Shown here in pieces: positions 58,706 to 64,000 of a stretch of 64,000 nucleotides of DNA (position 1 is the first letter of the stretch; each line of letters starts with the position of its first letter). This DNA comes from Corbicula japonica (taxonomy: Eukaryota > Mollusca > Bivalvia > Venerida > Cyrenidae). The notes below the pieces were generated by a model. It was not told the DNA's origin, did not search any database, and saw only the letters and a program-made list of their open reading frames with translations. A program made the translations under genes and the position numbers. Location: assembly GCA_038501625.1 (NCBI GenBank), contig JAZAYU010000255.1:186001-250000 (forward strand), read 5' to 3'.

Positions 58706-59547
58706 TTCCCCTAATTATCTCCATCGATAGGCATCGGAGGAGTAATGGCACCCGTCCGTGCATGCCTACGTACGTGCAGGTTTTTTGACCGCAATTAGAC
58801 GGAATTGATCCAAGCTTCAGGGATTACCAATATCGATGCCTTTTTGTGTGGAAAGAAATAATGGTAAAGGTCTCCGACCGAGAATCACTTGCCCCTCACC
58901 GTTGTGAGTTCGATGCCTACCAGGGTCGTGTATGGGTGACAGGAATACATACTGTGCGGCGCTCAGTTTATCATTTAAAACACAGGCGCTGGACTGAATA
59001 GGAACGTTCCATCAACAAGATACGCAACTACTTTTTTGCAATTTACGGCCTGTTTGAATATTAATCATAAAAATATTAATAATCACAGAACTAGCTAGTT
59101 TTCAGGCAGCGAGGGTGGCTGGATTTATCTAGTATCTCTAGGCTTCTTACCAGAGCTCGTCTAATCCTGATCTGATGTAACATACTTCGATAGCGTCCTC
59201 GCCTAAGAATCGAATCTGGGAAATTGGATAACACCATAAACCACTCTGCGACTGAAACCAAATATCTATTAATTATACAAGCAGAATCACTGTAAGTGCA
59301 TGTTTGTTAGTGGTTTGAATCATTTTCGTAGTCATCAAAGTTGTATAGTGATTAAACGTCCCACACAGTGTAACTAGTGGAAATAGCAATGATGAAATAA
59401 CTTAAAAATATTATGCTGTTTCCCTTTTCACGACCATTCGAAAAAAAGTGGTTTTAGAAGTCATTTAGCACAAAAAGGATAAGCAATGCATGCACAAGAT
59501 CTGAGTTACAGGTTAATTTACAGCAATCTCAGATAATTATAAATTTC

Positions 59548-59662
59548 CCTTCTTCCCTAGGACTGTATACCATTGGAACAACCTACCACCTACTTTTGCC
59601 CTCCTCTTAACCCCAGAGCAGTTCAGTGCAGCTATATCTAGCATTGAACATGTCTCGCCCTA
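59548..59662 (+). pseudogene. LINE RT C-terminal remnant
   Basis: The frame reads PFFPRTVYHWNNLPP then LTPEQFSAAISSIEH, the typical last block of jockey/CR1-like reverse transcriptases (FFPRT..WN.LP), ending in TAA. A 3' UTR and a GACA-rich tail (59797-59845) follow. Confidence 0.7.
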
Positions 59663-60147
59663 ATTGTACAGCCCCCTGATTTTTAACACTTTTAAACATT
59701 GTTTTAACTTCTTTTTAAACTACTCTTTTAACCTTCTTGCGATTTTGACGCGCAACCATCTCTACGTCCCCGTGAGGGGTTTGACATTACCGTAAGACAG
59801 ACAGACATACAGACAGACAGACGGACATACGGACGGACGGACGTTCCAACGAATGTATATTTATGTGGCTACTCTATTGTCCTCTTTATTGTTCTTTTAG
59901 CCACATAAAAAAATAACATAAAAGAACGGAATGAATAGAATTTACCGTTACCCATTGTTCTCATAGCCACGTAACTACACATCGGTGTGCTCGGACGGAC
60001 GGACGGACAGACCGACTTACTTCTGAAATTGTAAAGCCCGTTGCTAGGCAACGAAATGGAATACGAAAATTCTGAAACTTACAGAATTAACCGGAGGTTC
60101 ATTGTATAAAAGGCTAGGTGGGGATCAATATTTTACAGGTAAAATCG

Positions 60148-60167
60148 GGGGGGGGGGGGGGGGGGGC
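60148..60167 (+). repeat. G homopolymer
   Basis: About 19 G in a row inside the TIR element. G-quadruplex prone and hard to sequence. Confidence 0.9.
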
Positions 60168-60284
60168 ATTATTTTATAAGGGGAGTCAGTATGTTATAGA
60201 AAGGGGTCATTATTTTATATAAAATAATGACCGGGGGGTCATTATTCTATGGGGGTCACTTTACAACGTTACACCGGCATCAAA

Positions 60285-60800
60285 TGGGGATTGTACTTTT
60301 AAACCACATGTAAAGCGTCTATTATTTTAAACTCTAGTTACTGTATTGTTATGAAAATGCATAACAGTTTTTATACAATGGTTAATCGGTCTGGCTCATT
60401 TGGGTAAGTATATTCAAACGCAAATGAATAGCAGTTAAAAAACATGCAGCTAATGGAACAATTTTATTGATAGATTTTAAAATTAAATTTAAATTTTATT
60501 GACGATTCAGTGTAAAAATGTTTTAAATTGCATTTTCTATTGGAAATTCTGCTGTGGGTTATTATAAATATGCGTTGTTTAACAAGAATATCGGCTTAAA
60601 ACTATTGCAGTAAAAATAATAAATATCGGAAGGTAAAACAGTTCATTGGTTTATTTTACTTAACTATTTGAATGCCGTGCGTTTATCATAATGGGCTGGT
60701 GATAAATATTCTCCGTACTGAGAATTTGTTTTTAAAAACATAAAGGTAAGCTTAGTATCTTTATAAAGATTTAAAAATACAATTTATTTTAAGAAGAAAA
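60285..60800. other. Duplicated intergenic DNA, B side
   Basis: It aligns with 41340-41740 and 42300-42370 after copy A (TATTGCAGT, GGAAGGTAA, TTCATTGGTTT, TGCCGTGC in the same order). This shows the duplication extends to near the start of copy C. Confidence 0.6.
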
Positions 60801-61085
60801 ATACTGGCTAATATAAAAATTAATTAATTTTGACGTTGGTAACAATATGATGATATTATGATTTCAAAGTTCCCTTTCCATCTCTTACATAATATACATT
60901 AAGTGCTCATCCTCGTTTGAGAATGCTTGTTTTAAAAGGGACATAAAACGATTCTACAATTCTAAAGCTAATTCAACTCTTCCGTGTATGAACCCTCGGT
61001 ATGTTGGCGTCATACCCTGCAATTACAGGTTTTAAAGACGATCTTGATTATAATTATTTATTTTATGCTTTTCGGTGAAATATAG

Positions 61086-61165
61086 AATATTTCCGGTGAA
61101 AAAAAAGTGGTATTTCACTGTTTTCAAACAGTGGAATATCTTTTTTTTTCACTGATTTTTTCACG
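61086..61165. repeat. Imperfect hairpin
   Basis: GTGAAAAAAAAGTGGTATTTCACTG is mirrored by CAGTGGAATATCTTTTTTTTTCAC around a TTTTCAAA loop. Confidence 0.65.
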
Positions 61166-61339
61166 TTGGTACCCAAACGCACATAACATGCCAAATGAGA
61201 ACGTTTAGAAAACGGGCTCAAATTTGTATATTTGACGTCATGACGTCACGTCATATACAAGCGGTTTTGGCGCCAATTCTTGCAACTTTTCTGTCAAATT
61301 CACGCAAATTTTGCACTAAAAGAATAAAATAAAAAGAAA

Positions 61340-61490
61340 ATTTGTTTTTACCAGTGAAAGATAGAAATATATTTCACTCGTGAACTCCGGAATTACGTAT
61401 TTTCACTCGTGGCTTCGCCACTCGTGAAAATACGAATTCCGAAGCTCACTCGGTGAAATATATTTCTATCTTACACTGGTAAAAACAAAT
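61340..61490. repeat. Large palindrome upstream of copy C
   Basis: Arms of about 70 bases from TTTGTTTTTACCAGTG to CACTGGTAAAAACAAA meet at CTCGTGGCTTCGCCACTCG. It lies about 150 bases before the copy C start codon. Foldback element or cruciform-forming site. Confidence 0.85.
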
Positions 61491-61645
61491 ATCCTCTATA
61501 TTATTAATATAAAATTTTATAAAGTCAAAATTTGCAATATCTTTTAAAGTAAGTTGAAACTGAAATCCATTGTTGTGTTATTTGCACAGATAGCAAAAAC
61601 GAAAGATGCTAAACCGGTATTTCAGGTGGAATATCTGGCAGGACC

Positions 61646-61866
61646 ATGCATGTATCGATATTTGTAGCGACTTGCATTTTCATGATTGGTATCCCATATT
61701 CCGACGGATGTGGAAGAGGGAGACGAGGTAGGCCTGCACCGGATACAACAAAGCCTGCCATAACATGCCCTCCAGATATAAGTGTTCAAGCAGATGACAA
61801 AAAGACATATTCCGCTGTTTGGTGGACAGAGCCCGTGGCGAATGACAATAGAGATGGACGTATTAC
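61646..61866 (+). CDS. Copy C: signal peptide and first half of HYR
   Basis: ATG starts a hydrophobic signal (MHVSIFVATCIFMIGIPYSD) followed by CGRGRRGRPAPDTTKPAITC and the HYR start PPDISVQADDKKTYSAVWW...DNRDGRIT. The phase-2 donor is AC-GTTAGT. This gives the expected beginning of the secreted family and implies that A and B have or had similar first exons. The gene runs on past the window. Confidence 0.85.
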
Positions 61867-61892
61867 GTTAGTAAATTGAACTTTATTAAATC

Positions 61893-61917
61893 AATAATAA
61901 TAATAATAATAATAAAA

Positions 61918-61950
<33 letters not shown>

Positions 61951-61998
61951 TATAATAATAAAAATAAAAAAAAATAATAATAAAATAATAATAATTTA
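61893..61998 (+). repeat. (AAT)n microsatellite
   Basis: Imperfect AAT/ATA repeats at the start of the first copy C intron. Confidence 0.95.
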
Positions 61999-62194
61999 AT
62001 AATAGTAATAAGCTAATAAGTGTGATGTCATGTGATTAGATACGATAGGAGGTCGTAAAAAACACTTTTCTTTGGGAAAATGTTACAATTGCAGTCATTT
62101 TCCAACATGAACAAAAGACCTTAAACATTTAACAAAATGAAAAATTCGATGTGTTACATCGTTGAGACTGTTCAGTGGCTCAATACATTTACTG

Positions 62195-62450
62195 CAAAAA
62201 GTAAAATATGCGTATTAGAAATGGCCACATCCCGAAACACAGCATCCCTAAACAGCTAAAAAAATAGCAAAATACATTATGGGTTAAAAATGAACTATTC
62301 CAAACCAAAGACACCTGGAGTTATATTAAAACACGATAGAAGGAAATCTAAAAACTAATTAAACTTCGTCCTTTAATAGCAACCGTCATCAACTCTTAAA
62401 CTGCAACCATCGTGCAAACAGAGGTGAACAACTGAAAAGGATCAACAGTT
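62195..62450 (-). mobile_element. Diverged Naiad-type fragment, reverse
   Basis: ATATGCGTATTAGAAATGGC, AACACAGCATCCC, then ACACCTGGAGTTATATT, ACACGATAGAAGG and CAACCATCGTGCAAACAGAGG follow family order with a middle deletion. It lies in the first intron of copy C. Confidence 0.65.
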
Positions 62451-62532
62451 CTCAGAAATGATTAACGATGATTATTCAAATGTAAAGAATGCTCAGTTCA
62501 ATGTATTATGAAGTTGAAACTTATTTTTATAG

Positions 62533-62654
62533 GCCATCGCGGAGAGGTTTAGGACCAGGGAAAGTATTTTACGAGGGATCTTCACTCATATCGTATTCGG
62601 CGAAGGACCGCAGTGGAAACTATGCTTCATGTTCCTTTTACATCACTGTCAAAG
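62533..62654 (+). CDS. Copy C: second half of HYR
   Basis: It completes the HYR domain: PSRRGLGPGKVFYEGSS, LISYSAKDRSGNYASCSF and YITVK, with the canonical YSA.D.SGN.A.C.F.I.V ending. It enters in phase 2 and leaves in phase 1. Confidence 0.9.
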
Positions 62655-62950
62655 GTTTGAACAATCTCTTTATCTTTCGTGCCAAATAGTGCAGGAATTA
62701 TGGTGAAAGTCCTTTATGTTTGTAGCATAATTTCAGTATTCTATATTGCTCGTCGTTATTAAGACCACCTTGTTTCTTGATGCCTGTGTTATTTAAAGTT
62801 CGAAACACCTCTACGCATGTGAGTGCCGTTTATGTATTTTGGTATAGCTGGAAAAATTAGCACAACTCGGTTTTGAATCAGACAAGTTAAAAACTACCGA
62901 CAGGACATTAAACTAGAAAAGTGAGATTAATCAAACCACTATTCTTTTAG

Positions 62951-63136
62951 TTATCAGATGTTCACGATGGTCAGCTCAGACGAACGGTTGGCGAACTTAT
63001 GATCCCAGTCATGACATGATGAAAGGCACGACTTGCTCGTTTGGTTGTTATGCAGGTTTTCAACTAGAGGGGCCAACTTCTGCTACTTGCTTGGCCACGG
63101 GAAAATGGAGTGTACAGAAACAACCTTACTGCAAAC
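62951..63136 (+). CDS. Copy C: CCP exon
   Basis: 62 codons, acceptor CATTCTTTTAG. It reads IRCSRWSAQTNGWRTYDPSH ... TTCSFGCYAGFQLEGP ... TCLATGKWSVQKQPYC, a full CCP in phase 1. The donor is GTATAA. Later exons lie beyond 64000. Confidence 0.85.
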
Positions 63137-63339
63137 GTATAAAATTGTATTAATCGTTTTTGGTTCATTGCAAGAATCTACTGAAACATTTTGAAATATT
63201 ATATTTTTTCAGAATACAGAGCACAGAATCTGTCTGTGTAAAAACTTCTTAAGAAACATTCAATAATAAAAGCAGAAGACATTAGACATTTGTTTAATGA
63301 TAATTGAGTCTGTTTAATGTATTAATTAAAAACAAAAAT

Positions 63340-64000
63340 TGAAGTATGCATATCAGGAATGGTCACATCCAGCAGACACAGCCTCCCCTCACAGATAAAA
63401 AGTAGAGAGGAAAAAAGAACATGGTATTATAATAATAAGTTACGAAATGGATGCACAAACAATTAACGTAAGTGTGAACCCGATAGGTTACCGCTTTGGA
63501 ACGGTCAGCGGCAAAGCAATTTGCCACTGGGGGTTAAAACCAGGTTCTAGGGTGCACCAACATCACACTCACCTATTAGCTTAACAATGATGCATGCAAA
63601 CACACAAACCATATAAAACATAAGAAGCTAATAGCATTGCAAAGCCAAATGGTCGAGTTCTCGATGATCTTACTGAAACCAGAGCCCCTGGAGTCAAATA
63701 AGCACGAAATGAACACGATGACAGAGATAAAAGAAAAAATCGAGCTTTTATGTTCTTTAAAGATCACATTTCTCCATAAGTCTTTATAAACTCTCAAACC
63801 CCTGTCACCATCGTGCAACCAAAGAGGTAAGCATAGTGATCAACTGTAATAGGGTTAATTAGAAGGCCTGTAGAGCGCTGTAGAATATCATGTTGGTAAC
63901 CTTTCTTTTTGAATATACAGATGGTATTTACGAATAACCGAGTGAAATGAATATTGCATTTTATTTTCTCAAGTTTATAAATAAAATCCCTATGAAAAAC
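63340..64000 (-). mobile_element. Naiad-type copy, reverse, cut by window end
   Basis: The terminus near 63340 (GTATGCATATCAGGAATGG) is followed by the third-subfamily UTR, hairpin, and the RT C-terminus from 63800, where the window ends. A deletion removes part of the UTR after ACCAACATCACACT. Confidence 0.85.

Larger units (their letters stand above)
58127..60279. mobile_element. 2.15-kb TIR element with GACCCC iterons
   Basis: Inverted repeats of about 70 bases start TGCCGGTGTAACGTTGTAAA. Inside each end ATAATGACCCC-like units are repeated several times. No transposase frame is present. The centre holds a family 'B' copy, a LINE remnant and GACA/GGAC runs, so it grew by nested insertion. 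It lies where the copy A side has none. No clear target duplication is visible. Confidence 0.75.

Overview
The window is AT-rich, intron-containing animal DNA, most likely from a bivalve mollusc and probably a heterodont clam. This rests on the mobile-element families (Naiad-type Penelope-like elements, TIR elements with tandem intergenic modules common in bivalve genomes) and on the secreted CCP/EGF/HYR and HEPN host genes. Species cannot be fixed from sequence alone. No rRNA gene, functional tRNA gene, CRISPR array or prokaryotic operon was seen.

Layout. 1-2040: 3' end of a dead non-LTR retrotransposon. 2344-2766: a complete miniature LTR retrotransposon (TRIM) on the minus strand, whose LTRs carry tRNA-like Pol III promoter boxes. 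3.1-9.6 kb: two reverse Naiad copies and a TIR element, otherwise empty. 9.8-14.2 kb: SINE, Naiad fragments, mollusc-type repeat, foldback palindrome. 14326-18060: the only nearly full-length Naiad. Its 1070-codon reading frame is broken only by four TGA codons and ends at TAA, as expected of a selenocysteine-encoding Naiad. 18144-21686: a three-exon host gene for a HEPN (DZIP3-like) plus coiled-coil protein. 21.7-31.4 kb: gene-poor DNA with MITEs and fragments. 31.4-63.1 kb: a tandemly duplicated locus of secreted modular proteins built from phase-1 exons. Copy A (31434-38912) is a pseudogene, copy B (49981-53547, perhaps from 44342) is intact over its last seven exons, and copy C starts at 61646 with a signal peptide and leaves the window. 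The intergenic DNA after A and after B is also homologous, so the duplicated unit exceeds 10 kb.

The dominant biology is retroelement colonisation. At least twenty pieces of one Naiad-type family lie on both strands, mostly 5'-truncated copies that keep the 3' UTR, several in head-to-head, tail-to-tail or nested inverted arrangements. They have invaded a minisatellite, an RLE-type LINE and introns of the secreted-protein genes. One small piece sits in the equivalent intron of copies A and B, so the family was active before that duplication.

The most important feature is the four in-frame TGA codons of the 14.3-kb Naiad. They lie at positions where the family normally has cysteine, including the first Cys of the CxC linker. 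Selenoprotein Naiads are known as a class in clams and spiders. I could not identify a SECIS element by eye.
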